Shown piece after piece: positions 9,218 through 17,632 of a DNA stretch of 64,000 bases. How positions within the stretch are numbered: the first letter of the stretch is position 1; each line of letters starts with the position of its first letter. The DNA lies in contig CAWBPA010000012.1 in assembly GCA_963790545.1 (NCBI GenBank), forward strand, positions 50,194-114,193, read 5' to 3'. The notes below the pieces were generated by a model, which saw only the letters and a list, made by a program, of their open reading frames with translations, searched no databases and was not told the origin of the DNA. The DNA comes from DATBJG01 sp963790545 (GTDB lineage Bacteria; Acidobacteriota; Vicinamibacteria; Vicinamibacterales; JAMQPK01). The translations under genes were made by a program, and so were the position numbers.

Positions 9218-11893
9218 CTATCGAGTCGCGGCCGGCGCGAGCTCTTTCAGCTCCTCGGTCCAGTTGAGGACGATGTTGATATCCCGGATGGGCCGCTCGG
9301 GTTCGAGGGGTTGGACCATCAGAAAGCGCCCATCGGCCGCGACGTCGTAGCCGGCGAGACCTGAGCCACCGGCCTCGAACCTGCCTTGGAAAAGCTCCCG
9401 AGGCTGTCCGGCCGACAGAACCGGTTGCGTGTCGATGTCCACGGCCATCATCCTGCTCTCCCACCGATAAAAGAGCTCACGGCCCGTTCGAGACCAGACG
9501 GGCGACGCCCCGCCAATCGTAGAGACTTGAAGGCGGGCCCCAGGCCCTGGGAACGGCGTGACGTAAACGTGAATGGACTGCGCGGACTGAACCACGTAGG
9601 CGAGCCACTTGCCGTCAGGTGAGAGCCGAGGACTGATGTCGGGGTCGGGAGTCCTGATGACGATGTGAGTTTCGTGGCTGCCCTCGAGCGACAGCTTCCA
9701 GATGTCCGCCCCCGACGCGAAATTCATCGGATCGAAGCCGTGAAACACCAACCACTTGCCGTCCGGCGTGACGGATCCGGGAACTGCCACCAGGCCCGAC
9801 ATCAGCCCCTCTTCCGCACCGCTGCTATCGGCGGCTTTCCAGGCGAAAGAACCGTTATGACCGGTGAAGATAATCCGTTTGGCATCGGGCGTCCATGCTG
9901 GACCTTGACCGAACGAAGCAAATGCGCTCAAGGCCCGGCGGGAAAAGTCGTAAGTCCAGACTCCCGACGTCGCTTCCACGATGTCGAGGGCAACGTGCCG
10001 GCCGTCAGGTGAGATAACCGGTCGCCCAAAGGCACGGGGCTGCACAGGCAACGATTCGACTGTTCCCTTACGGTCCACCCAGACAAGACGGCGCTGAAAG
10101 GCTTCGGCATGACCCTGTAAATAGGCGATGGCCCCGGAATCCGACACGCTGTAGGGCGTGCCTTCGAAGCCCTCCCGGACGAACTCCGTGAGCGCGACGG
10201 AAGGGCCTATCGTCGTGAGCGCGTTGAGATCGAACGGTGCGGCCATGAGACGCCCGGCACGGGAGTACACGATGTGACCCGACCGAACGTAACGTCCGCT
10301 GGTGGCACCAGACACGATCTCACGGTTTTCACCAGTGTCGAAGACGTGCACGTTCAGCGCGTGCTCATCCCACCCCCAACCTTTGCGGACTGTGTAGAGC
10401 AGGGCCTTTCCCCCGGGCAACACTTGCGGCCAGCGATGACTGACTTCGCTCTTGCGATCGACCTCAGTCACCTCCTGGCAAGGCCCGCCGTTCGCGGAGA
10501 CCTTCATCAGGCCGGAGCGCACGTCGGGCGCAAAGTAAATCGTGTCGTCGGAGGCCCAGCTTCCGCCGACGGCAAGTGCCGCATCGCACAAATCCATGGC
10601 CACGCCGCCGGCAACGGAAACCTTCTTCAACTTGTTCTGGGCAAAGAACCCGATCCATTGATTATCTGGAGAGAAAAAGCCGGCGCGCGCGCCCTCAGTG
10701 CCAGAAACGGGGTTGGTCTGCAGGCTGTTCATTGCGCGCCTGTACAGCAGAGGCGTCGTACCGCCGAGTCGGATCCCTACATAAATAAGTTGCGCACCGT
10801 CCGGCGACAGTGCGACGGCATCCATATCCTGTCGAAAGAGGGAAGATTGATCGTCAAGAGGGAGGGTCAAGCGAACGACTTCCGAGCTCGTGGAGGCGGC
10901 GGGTTTGAAGAGCCAAACTCCGAGAGCTCCCAGCAGGCCAGCGGCGAGCGCGACCAGTGCGGCCACACTGGCAGAGATCCATCTGCGCCGGCCAGTCTCG
11001 GCGGCCGTGGACCGGATGGCATGAGGCGCTGTTTCCGAACTCCCCGCCGCGATCCACTTGAGCTCCCGGAACAGATCGCGCGCCGATTGCCATCGATCGT
11101 TCGGGTCCTTTTCCAGACACGTGGCAATCAGCCGGCCCAAGGCCGGCGGAGCTGACGGCACCAGCGTGGAAACGGGCTTCGGGAGATCCTTAAGGATTGC
11201 GCTCATCACGCTGACGGCGCTCTTGCCGTCGAATGCCGTGCGTCCCGTGACCATTTCGTAAAGCACCGCGCCGAGTGCGAAGATATCGGTGCGCGCGTCG
11301 ACCTCGCCGCTTTCGAGTTGTTCCGGAGCCATGTACTGCAGGCTTCCCAGAATGGTTCCCTTTGCGGTCAGATCGCTTCTTGTCGCGGCGCCGGAGACGT
11401 TCGATGCGCCGTCCGACAGGCGCAGCTTCGCGAGGCCGAAGTCCAGCAACTTCACGCCGCTCTTCGTGAGCATGATGTTGCCGGGCTTCAGATCGCGATG
11501 CGTGACTCCGCGGCGATGGGCTTTGTCCAGCGCGTCCGCAATCTCCATCCCACATTGGATCGCCTGATCGATCCGGAGCGCACCCCGTCCCAACCGGTGC
11601 GCGAGGGTTTCGCCTTCGAGCAGCTCCATGACGATGAAGTCGGTGCCGCCGTCTGAGCCGAAATCGTGAACCGCACAGATGTGTGGATGATCCAGGCTGG
11701 CAATGGCTTTGGCTTCCCGCTCGAAACGGGCACGAGCTTCGGGCTGGGCGCTTGTGTGTGCGAGCAGGACTTTGATCGCCACAATGCGATCGAGCCGCGG
11801 ATCACGGGCGGAGTACACCTGTCCCATCCCGCCCGCGCCGATCGGCTCGAGGATTTCGTAGTGGCTGAGGCGTCTACCACGCTCGAGTGACAA
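9218..11893 (-). CDS. Membrane Ser/Thr protein kinase with C-terminal TolB-like beta-propeller
   Basis: 891 aa. The kinase domain (about 10-270) has the Gly loop PIGAGGMGQVYSARD, the VAIKVL lysine, the catalytic loop THRDLKPGN, the DFGLA metal site and a GSLQYMAPEQ activation segment, so it should be active. A single transmembrane helix follows (about 306-330, SASVAALVALAAGLLGALGVWLF). The external part holds PD40/WD40-like repeats (SPDNQWIGFF, SPDGRHVALDI, TPDGKWLVFHG, SPDGKWLAYVV), predicted to form a propeller sensing an unknown ligand. This architecture is greatly expanded in Acidobacteriota. It is convergent with the hydrolase, and its start is about 85 nt from the divergent antitoxin gene. 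Confidence 0.92.
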   Translation of the reverse strand: MSLERGRRLSHYEILEPIGAGGMGQVYSARDPRLDRIVAIKVLLAHTSAQPEARARFEREAKAIASLDHPHICAVHDFGSDGGTDFIVMELLEGETLAHRLGRGALRIDQAIQCGMEIADALDKAHRRGVTHRDLKPGNIMLTKSGVKLLDFGLAKLRLSDGASNVSGAATRSDLTAKGTILGSLQYMAPEQLESGEVDARTDIFALGAVLYEMVTGRTAFDGKSAVSVMSAILKDLPKPVSTLVPSAPPALGRLIATCLEKDPNDRWQSARDLFRELKWIAAGSSETAPHAIRSTAAETGRRRWISASVAALVALAAGLLGALGVWLFKPAASTSSEVVRLTLPLDDQSSLFRQDMDAVALSPDGAQLIYVGIRLGGTTPLLYRRAMNSLQTNPVSGTEGARAGFFSPDNQWIGFFAQNKLKKVSVAGGVAMDLCDAALAVGGSWASDDTIYFAPDVRSGLMKVSANGGPCQEVTEVDRKSEVSHRWPQVLPGGKALLYTVRKGWGWDEHALNVHVFDTGENREIVSGATSGRYVRSGHIVYSRAGRLMAAPFDLNALTTIGPSVALTEFVREGFEGTPYSVSDSGAIAYLQGHAEAFQRRLVWVDRKGTVESLPVQPRAFGRPVISPDGRHVALDIVEATSGVWTYDFSRRALSAFASFGQGPAWTPDAKRIIFTGHNGSFAWKAADSSGAEEGLMSGLVAVPGSVTPDGKWLVFHGFDPMNFASGADIWKLSLEGSHETHIVIRTPDPDISPRLSPDGKWLAYVVQSAQSIHVYVTPFPGPGARLQVSTIGGASPVWSRTGRELFYRWESRMMAVDIDTQPVLSAGQPRELFQGRFEAGGSGLAGYDVAADGRFLMVQPLEPERPIRDINIVLNWTEELKELAPAATR

Positions 11894-11962
11894 TGCCGTC
11901 TCCAGCTCTCAGAAGTGACGGCGATTATCGCGCCAGACGCGCGGAAACTCGATCGGGACATA

Positions 11963-11974
11963 TATGTTAACATA
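11963..11974. promoter_or_regulatory. Candidate operator of the toxin-antitoxin operon
   Basis: A perfect 12-bp palindrome (TATGTT / AACATA) ends 5 nt before the antitoxin ATG at 11980, and AACATA is repeated directly at 11975-11980, so half-sites overlap the start. Ribbon-helix-helix antitoxins bind such short palindromes next to their own promoter, so autorepression is likely. The AT-rich stretch 11959-11981 may also hold the -10 box, in which case the mRNA would be leaderless; no ribosome site is visible. Confidence 0.55.
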
Positions 11975-11979
11975 AACAT

Positions 11980-12267
11980 ATGAGACGCACGACGATTTAC
12001 CTCGAACCGCAGCTCGAGGTCCTGTTGAAGCTTGAAATGCGGCGGCAGCAGCGACCGATGGCGGAGATTGTGCGCGAGGCCGTCCTCGCCTACGTCACGC
12101 GCGAACCACGCAAGGCTCCACCCGGTGCCGGCGCGTACTCGAGCGGTCGCGACGATACCGCCGAACGAGTCGACGAGGTGTTGGCCGACACGGGCTTCGG
12201 GCTGGGCGAAACGCGTGGCGGCACCCTTTCTCGCTCCGCTCGCGCGCGGCGGAAGAAGACGCGATGA
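11980..12267 (+). CDS. Ribbon-helix-helix antitoxin (VapB-like)
   Basis: 95 aa. The N-terminal 45 residues form a CopG/RHH fold: a beta strand MRRTTIYLEPQ, then helix LEVLLKLEMRRQQRP, turn, and helix MAEIVREAVLAYVTRE. The C-terminal half is polar and flexible, as expected for a toxin-binding tail, and ends Arg/Lys-rich. The ATG of the following PIN-domain toxin overlaps its stop (ATGA at 12264-12267). It should neutralise the toxin and repress its own promoter through the palindrome just upstream. Confidence 0.82.
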   Translation: MRRTTIYLEPQLEVLLKLEMRRQQRPMAEIVREAVLAYVTREPRKAPPGAGAYSSGRDDTAERVDEVLADTGFGLGETRGGTLSRSARARRKKTR

Positions 12268-12671
12268 GCATTCTCCTCGATACCGGGATCGTGTATGCGT
12301 ACTACGATCGCAGCGACAAATGGCACCAGCGGGTGCGCACGCTCGTGCAGGGGGAGCAACACGGGCTCATCCTCCCGGCGCCCGTTGTGCCCGAGGTGGA
12401 TCACCTCCTTGGCCGGCGGTTGGGTCCGAAGAGTCGCATCACCTTTTATGCTGGCATTGTCGAGGGGTACTACCTGGTGGCGGATCTATCAAAGGACGGC
12501 TATGCGCGCGTGGCGGATTTGAACAGACGCTTCGACGACATCGATCTCGGGTTCGTTGATGCGTCGATCGTTGCGCTGGCGGAGACTCTCGGCTTGTCAC
12601 GAATCGCGACGACAGACCGTCGTCATTTCGACCCGCTTGCGGCAACGTTCTCGTTGGAAATCCTTCCCTAA
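12264..12671 (+). CDS. PIN-domain ribonuclease toxin (VapC-like)
   Basis: 135 aa. PIN-domain acidic residues are in place: Asp in MSILLDTGIVYAYYD (residue 6), Glu in PAPVVPEVDHLL (about 44), Asp in LGFVDASIVALAE (about 98) and Asp in IATTDRRHFDPL (about 116). These bind Mg2+/Mn2+ for endoribonuclease action, typically on tRNA or rRNA. Length is typical of VapC. It is translationally coupled to the RHH antitoxin. It is followed by strong inverted repeats at 12672-12779 that could end the transcript. Confidence 0.87.
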   Translation: MSILLDTGIVYAYYDRSDKWHQRVRTLVQGEQHGLILPAPVVPEVDHLLGRRLGPKSRITFYAGIVEGYYLVADLSKDGYARVADLNRRFDDIDLGFVDASIVALAETLGLSRIATTDRRHFDPLAATFSLEILP

Positions 12672-12779
12672 CAGGCTGCTGAAAAACGCAGCCTGAAGTT
12701 GGAAGTCTGAAGTCAAAAGTCTGAAGGCTGAGAATTCCGGCCGAATTCCGAAGCTCAGACTTCAGACTTCCAACTTCAG
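12672..12779. repeat. Hairpin plus long inverted repeat downstream of the toxin gene
   Basis: First a hairpin at 12672-12695 (arms CAGGCTGC / GCAGCCTG, loop TGAAAAAC). Then a long inverted repeat with 22-nt perfect arms, 12693-12714 and 12758-12779, whose core is GAAGTTGGAAGTCTGAAGT on one side and its complement on the other. A smaller AATTCCGG-type inverted repeat sits in the 43-nt loop. The GTCTGAAG/AGACTTCAG words also occur at 5186-5219. It is the longest perfect inverted repeat noticed in the window and would form a stable cruciform or RNA stem; it may stop vapBC transcription. Confidence 0.8.
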
Positions 12780-12863
12780 ATTTCAGGTTGCTTCCGCTGC
12801 CGATCCACGCCAATCGACCCGATCGCGATGGCATAGGTGTCGCGATGACGATGGTAGAATGCC

Positions 12864-13430
12864 ATGCGGAAACCTTCTCGTATGTCAGAGACAATGCGGC
12901 TGGTCACGGCCGAAGAGCTCCCGGCTTTTCAAGTGGACGACTATCGGTACGAGCTCGTCGACGGGCGTGTTGTACGCATGAACCCGCCTGGCGGCCGTCA
13001 TGGGTATGTCGCTTTGAACATTGGCGTGTTGCTTCACGACCATGTCAAGAAGCTGGGCCTCGGCGCGGTGATGGTCGAGTCGGGATTCACCCTGGCAAGG
13101 AATCCAGACACCGTGCGCGGTCCGGATGTGTCATTTGTCCGGAAGGAGCGGATTCCGCAGACAGGCCTTCCACGCGGGTACTGGGAAGGGGCCCCGGACC
13201 TTGCTGTCGAGGTCCTCTCACCCGACAATCGAGGGGCTGCGCTGCGCTCGAAGATCAGTGACTACCTCGCGAGGGGCGTGGTAGTCGTGGTCGTGATCGA
13301 TCCCGACAAAGAGAGACTGACCGTCCATCGGCGATTGTCCGCGCCGATCATGTTGACGTCTGGGAATGAGTTGGATCTGGATGACGTTGTAGAAGGGTTC
13401 CGCTGTCAGGTGCGTGAGATCTTCAATTGA
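12864..13430 (+). CDS. Uma2-family (DUF820) putative PD-(D/E)XK nuclease
   Basis: Up to 188 aa; ATG codons at 12864, 12882 and 12894 are all possible starts, and the family usually begins close to LVTAEELPAF. The restriction-endonuclease-like core is seen as YELVDGRVVRM, then RGPDVSFVRKER (catalytic Asp) and LAVEVLSPDNRGA (Glu), with a Lys in RSKISDYLARGV and a final strand VVVVVIDPDKERLTVH. Such proteins are abundant in cyanobacteria and soil bacteria; their role is not established. The gene stands alone between the toxin-antitoxin pair and the GGDEF gene. It ends 10 nt before a palindrome (13441-13461). Confidence 0.8.
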   Translation: MRKPSRMSETMRLVTAEELPAFQVDDYRYELVDGRVVRMNPPGGRHGYVALNIGVLLHDHVKKLGLGAVMVESGFTLARNPDTVRGPDVSFVRKERIPQTGLPRGYWEGAPDLAVEVLSPDNRGAALRSKISDYLARGVVVVVVIDPDKERLTVHRRLSAPIMLTSGNELDLDDVVEGFRCQVREIFN

Positions 13431-13440
13431 GTGGTCCTAA

Positions 13441-13461
13441 CGCGGGCCCTAAAGGCCCGCG
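13441..13461. repeat. Palindromic repeat between convergent genes
   Basis: Arms CGCGGGCC / GGCCCGCG with a CTAAA loop, followed by GCTAC. It lies exactly between the converging Uma2 and GGDEF genes (stops at 13430 and 13462), so it could serve as a bidirectional terminator stem. It belongs to the dispersed palindrome family seen elsewhere in the window. Confidence 0.75.
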
Positions 13462-14598
13462 CTACATCTTCTTGGTCCGTCGATATTCTGCTACGGACTT
13501 GAAATCGAAGAACGAGGCGCGCCCGTCAATGTTCTTGATGGAGCCCTCGGCCATGAGCTTCTCAACTGCTTCAGGCGCGCAGTCCAGATAGCGGGCAGCA
13601 ACCTCGAGCGACACGGCGTTCGGCGTAATTTCCACGCGTTCGATGCTGCCGCGGCCGGCCCCTTTGGCGCGAAGCAGTGCAGCTTCGGCCTCGAAGACCA
13701 TGCGCTCCTGATCCACCAGCGCGCCCTCCACCTGCTGAACTGCGACAACGGCCGCGCTCACCGACACCTGCACGTGTGACTCGGTGTGGTGGTCGCGAAA
13801 TCCCAGTCGTTCCTCGACCATGCTCAGCACGTGTCGGGCCAGGGCGGCTGCGTCGTCTGCATTCGTCTCGGCCAGCAACACGGCGATTGAGTCCTCTCCG
13901 TGTCGAAAGACCCAGTCTTCATGCCGGAAGTACTCGCGCATCTGAATGCCCATGCGCTCCAGGACCCGATCGCCAACGCCAAAACCGTAGGCCTCGTTGA
14001 TCTGGCACAGCCGATCGATGTCGAAGACGAGAAAGGCCACCGGCCAGCGGCCACGTTCGGCTCGTGGCAGGACTGTGCCGAGAACCGCGTCCATCATGGC
14101 TCTCGTGTACAACGTGGTCAGCCGATCCCTGATCGCCGACGCCGTTGGCTCCTGCTGGAGGCGATCGGTGAATGCCGCGAGAAGGTCGAACGATCCTCGG
14201 CGAACGAGTTGAGACGTAAGGGGCCACGACTCGGAGGTCGCACCGATCTGCTCGGCCAGTGCCAGCTCGTCGAGCGCTGAGCGCTCGGTCAGGTACACGA
14301 AGTTGAAGAGCTGCTCCACCTGTAATGCGCGTTCGGTGACCAGTCGCTGAAGGGCGACGACCTGGCCCAGCCGGGAGTCAACTCGCCCCTCGCGGACGGC
14401 TGTCGCCAGGAGCTGCACCAGCAGGGTGCCGAGCTTGCTGCAGTAGTCGGCTTCGAGCGGCTGTGGTGCGCTGAACGGGAACAAGGCGATCGCGTCGCTG
14501 ATGATGACGTCGAGCCGATCGAGCAGCGTGCGCGCGACGTCCTCGCGCAGGTCCACCTGGGGCGCGGGATCGGTTTCTGTGAATGCATGTGTCGCCAT
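13462..14598 (-). CDS. Degenerate GGDEF-domain protein with a C-terminal HTH
   Basis: 378 aa. Residues 1-155 are helical with no clear family. A GGDEF-like domain follows (about 165-320): VAFLVFDIDRLCQINEAYGFGVGDRVLERMG matches the substrate and metal-binding region, but the signature GG(D/E)EF is replaced by HGEDS (in WVFRHGEDSIAVLLAE), so diguanylate cyclase activity is unlikely. The last 50 residues (AVSLEVAARYLDCAPEAVEKLMAEGSI...) look like an excisionase/MerR-type helix-turn-helix that reads DNA or interacts with a partner. It is divergent from the PilB-like gene, 224 nt apart. A c-di-GMP- or GTP-sensing regulator of pilus genes is a reasonable guess, not shown. Confidence 0.75.
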   Translation of the reverse strand: MATHAFTETDPAPQVDLREDVARTLLDRLDVIISDAIALFPFSAPQPLEADYCSKLGTLLVQLLATAVREGRVDSRLGQVVALQRLVTERALQVEQLFNFVYLTERSALDELALAEQIGATSESWPLTSQLVRRGSFDLLAAFTDRLQQEPTASAIRDRLTTLYTRAMMDAVLGTVLPRAERGRWPVAFLVFDIDRLCQINEAYGFGVGDRVLERMGIQMREYFRHEDWVFRHGEDSIAVLLAETNADDAAALARHVLSMVEERLGFRDHHTESHVQVSVSAAVVAVQQVEGALVDQERMVFEAEAALLRAKGAGRGSIERVEITPNAVSLEVAARYLDCAPEAVEKLMAEGSIKNIDGRASFFDFKSVAEYRRTKKM

Positions 14599-14822
14599 CG
14601 CCCCTCCTAACCCTCCTAACCCTCCTAACCCTTCCTAACCCCTCCTAACCTCTCCTCTTATCGGGCGCAGTCGAAGGAGCGCTTTCCAGCCTGGACACGT
14701 GCCAGAATGGAACATCACGGCCTTCCCAGGTTTTCTGGTGATTGCCCCACAAAATAAGCGCTTTAGGTTCAACTCTTTAGATAACCTCACGGGGGGGAGC
14801 TCGACCGCCGAAAAATTGTACA
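14599..14822. repeat. Telomere-like CCTAACC array and promoter gap
   Basis: The gap between the divergent GGDEF and PilB-like genes begins with a degenerate tandem array at about 14603-14655 built from CTCCTAACC / CCTAACC units. The rest (14656-14822) contains an AT-richer stretch (AACTCTTTAGATAACC) and a run of seven G at about 14784, then the GTG start at 14823. Promoters for both genes must lie here, but no convincing -35/-10 pair was picked out. A second, similar array is at 18417-18478. Confidence 0.7.
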
Positions 14823-16820
14823 GTGCGGAAGAAGATTGGTGAGTGTCTGATTCAGGCAGGCCTCATCACCGACGAGGACCTGCAGGCGGCGCTAGCTGAA
14901 CACCGTCGAACGGGCGACCGGCTTGGTGCGGTCCTCGTGCGCATGAATCTCGCCACCGAGAAGCAGATTGCCAAGGCGCTCGCCTACCAGCTTGGTTTCC
15001 CGTACATCAATCTCAGTGAGAACCCGCCCGATCCCACCGCGGTAGTCCTCGTCCCGAAAGAAGTCGCACTGAAGCGTGTGTGCGTGGCGGTAAAGCTCGA
15101 AAAGAACCTGCTCACCGTGGCCATGGCAGACCCGCTGCTGTTCAGCCTCGTGCAGGATCTCGAGTTTCAGACCGGCTACCGCATCAAGCAGGTCGTGGCG
15201 ACTGGTGCCGACATCATCCAGACGATTCAGATGGGTTACCCCGACAAGGCACTGACGCGTCTGGGTACGCCATCGGTCGGAACGCTGTCGGTCCCGGGAC
15301 GTGCCGGTCGCCGAAGCGACGAACCGTCGCAGCCCGATGCCGGGCTCACGCGGCGCCTCGAGGAAGAGCCCTACGATCCGTCAACGGCCCTGAAGGAGCG
15401 GAGTGAAACCGGACCGATCATCGATTTGGTCGATCTGGTGATGAAGAGCGCGATCAAGAGTCACGCCAGCGACGTGCACATCGAGCCCATGGAAAAAGGC
15501 GTGCTCATCCGCCACCGACTGGACGGCATGTTGAAGGAGGTCATGGACCTGCCCAAGTGGGTCCACGAGGGTCTGATCGCGCGGCTCAAGATCATGGGTG
15601 GCATGGACATCGCTGAGAAGCGACTGCCGCAGGACGGCCGGCTGCGCGTGACAACCGACGAAGGCACCGATGTGGACTTCCGTGCTTCGTCGCTTCGTAC
15701 TCTGTACGGCGAGAAGATCGTGCTGCGTGTGCTCGATCAGCGCAAGGGTGTGCCTCCCCTCGAGGAGCTGGGGCTCTCGGCGGCGGCGCTCGAAGAACTG
15801 CGATTCTTCATGCGTCACCAGCACGGAATGATCCTGGTCGTCGGGCCAACCGGGTCGGGCAAGACGACGACCCTGTGCTCCTCGCTGACATCGGTGCGAT
15901 CCGAGCGTACCAACATCATCACGATCGAGGATCCGATCGAATATCAGTTGCCGGGCGTCAACCAGACGCAAATCAACGAAAAGATCCGGCTCACTTTTGC
16001 GAGCGCGTTTCGATCGATTCTGCGCCAGGATCCGGATGTCATTCTGGTCGGGGAGATCCGTGACTTCGACACGGCGAAGATTGCCATGCAGGCGGCACAG
16101 ACCGGTCACCTCGTCCTGTCCACGCTCCATACCGACGATGCACCGTCGACCGTCACACGACTGGCGGACATTGGTGTCGAGCCGTACCTGATTGGATCGG
16201 GGCTCGTGGGTGTCGTTGCGCAGCGCCTCGTGCGTCGCTTGTGCATGACCTGTCGTCGCCAGTACACGCCAGAGCCCGACATCCTGCGCGGGCTCAACGT
16301 CTCGGAATCAGATGCCGCCAGCATTCCCTTCTATCGTGCGGTGGGCTGTGACGAGTGCCATCACACGGGGTATCGCGGCCGCGTAGGGTTGTACGAGGTG
16401 ATGCGGATAAGCGAAAAGCTCAGGCGGATGATCACGCAGCGTGCGCCCGAGGACGCGCTTCGGGAAGCTGCGTTGTCGTCGGGCATGATCAGCCTCGGCG
16501 AGGACGGCCTCACCAAGATGAAGAGTGGCATCACCACCGCAGAGGAGTTGCTGCGGGTGGTTACCGAGATTCGCGAGTTGCGGACACTGTGCTCGGGCTG
16601 CGGCGCCGCCGTGGCGATCGATTTCCTGGCGTGCCCTCAATGCGGCCGGCGGCTCAGCGGCGGCTGTACCAGCTGCGGCCGCGCGCTCCAGCCGGGCTGG
16701 AACTTCTGCCCTTACTGCACGGTGACGACCGAATCGAAAAAGAAGGCGCGCCTGCGGGAGCGCGATCGGCGCGAACTTTCACCGGCCCCGCCGAACATCG
16801 CTGAGTTCAAGAAGCTGTGA
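14823..16820 (+). CDS. PilB/GspE-type secretion ATPase with C-terminal zinc ribbons
   Basis: 665 aa, GTG start. Powers extension of a type IV pilus or a type II secretion pseudopilus. The N-terminal MshEN-like domain (about 1-140: KKIGECLIQAGLITDEDLQAAL) binds c-di-GMP in relatives. The ATPase core has Walker A VVGPTGSGKTTT (about 339-350), an Asp box, Walker B ILVGEIRDFDTA (about 406) and a His box (VLSTLHTDDAPST). The usual tetracysteine zinc site is present (CMTCRRQ ... CDECHHTG). Unusually the protein continues beyond the normal end into a double zinc ribbon (about 590-635: CSGCG, CPQCG, CTSCG, CPYC) and a Lys/Arg-rich tail. It overlaps the DnaJ-domain gene by 4 nt (GTGA). No pilin or PilC gene is in view. 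Confidence 0.9.
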   Translation: MRKKIGECLIQAGLITDEDLQAALAEHRRTGDRLGAVLVRMNLATEKQIAKALAYQLGFPYINLSENPPDPTAVVLVPKEVALKRVCVAVKLEKNLLTVAMADPLLFSLVQDLEFQTGYRIKQVVATGADIIQTIQMGYPDKALTRLGTPSVGTLSVPGRAGRRSDEPSQPDAGLTRRLEEEPYDPSTALKERSETGPIIDLVDLVMKSAIKSHASDVHIEPMEKGVLIRHRLDGMLKEVMDLPKWVHEGLIARLKIMGGMDIAEKRLPQDGRLRVTTDEGTDVDFRASSLRTLYGEKIVLRVLDQRKGVPPLEELGLSAAALEELRFFMRHQHGMILVVGPTGSGKTTTLCSSLTSVRSERTNIITIEDPIEYQLPGVNQTQINEKIRLTFASAFRSILRQDPDVILVGEIRDFDTAKIAMQAAQTGHLVLSTLHTDDAPSTVTRLADIGVEPYLIGSGLVGVVAQRLVRRLCMTCRRQYTPEPDILRGLNVSESDAASIPFYRAVGCDECHHTGYRGRVGLYEVMRISEKLRRMITQRAPEDALREAALSSGMISLGEDGLTKMKSGITTAEELLRVVTEIRELRTLCSGCGAAVAIDFLACPQCGRRLSGGCTSCGRALQPGWNFCPYCTVTTESKKKARLRERDRRELSPAPPNIAEFKKL

Positions 16821-17623
16821 AGAACTATTACGCGCTGCTCTCGGTTGAGCCGTCGGCCTCGTCTGCAGACATCAAGCGCGCATTCCGGCTGGAAATCGCG
16901 CGATACCATCCGGACAAAGTTCAGCACCTTGCCAAGGAGTTTCAGGAGATGGCGGCGGTTCGCGCCGCCGAGCTGACCGAGGCGTATCGCATCCTGATGA
17001 ACGGTGAGCTGAGGGCCGAATACGATCGCCAGCTGCGAATCGCGACCGCCACAGCGTCACCTGTCGCCCCACCAGTGGTTGAACCGCCAGTCACGCCGGC
17101 TTCCAAGGTCAGCACCGATCTGCCCCCGCCACCTCATCGTCCCGCGTCGCTCTTTGCCGAGGAGCGCAACACCAAAGACGAGTACGTGCGAAAGGCCACG
17201 CTCGGTCGGATCCGGAAGATCGTGGCAGACGAATTGGGGTCGATCGCCGAAATTCCGGTCCGAGGGTTCGATCTCGTCTTTACCACCGGCGCGCGCTCGA
17301 GGCTCTTTAGCAGCCGCCAGCCGGTGCCAAATTTTTTCGTTCGCCTGGTTCGCGACGTCAATGGTGCGGCCATTCGGGAAACGTGGGCGATGGCGCAACG
17401 GGCGAGGGGCACGGAGACGGGTGAGGCGTGCGTCGCGCTGCTTGGGCCCGTCACGTCGGTGCGCGAAGTGGCTGACGCGGTCTCCAAGTTGAAGCACCGG
17501 TCAGGGCGGCCATCGAGCTTACTGCTCGTTCCCGTGGATATTCGTGATTGGAGCGCTCAAGTACCCGACAACGCGCCGAAGATCTGCAAGGTGATTCTGC
17601 GGAAACTGGTAACCGGAACTTAG
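16817..17623 (+). CDS. J-domain protein
   Basis: 268 aa, GTG start overlapping the previous stop. Residues 1-75 form a J domain with the HPD motif at 31-33 (EIARYHPDKVQ) and the final helix (AYRILMNGELRAEYDRQL), so it should stimulate an Hsp70 (DnaK) ATPase. The zinc-finger and C-terminal substrate domains of true DnaJ are absent. After a Pro-rich linker (75-125) comes a domain (about 130-265) I do not recognise, with a KIVADELGSIAEIPVRGFDLVF start. Coupling to the PilB-like ATPase suggests a chaperone role in pilus or secretion machine assembly; this is inference. Confidence 0.8.
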   Translation: MKNYYALLSVEPSASSADIKRAFRLEIARYHPDKVQHLAKEFQEMAAVRAAELTEAYRILMNGELRAEYDRQLRIATATASPVAPPVVEPPVTPASKVSTDLPPPPHRPASLFAEERNTKDEYVRKATLGRIRKIVADELGSIAEIPVRGFDLVFTTGARSRLFSSRQPVPNFFVRLVRDVNGAAIRETWAMAQRARGTETGEACVALLGPVTSVREVADAVSKLKHRSGRPSSLLLVPVDIRDWSAQVPDNAPKICKVILRKLVTGT

Positions 17624-17632
17624 AAGGTGCCG

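Noticed and set aside
14603..14655. True telomere or linear replicon end
   Set aside because: The array is short, degenerate and internal, with normal genes on both sides.
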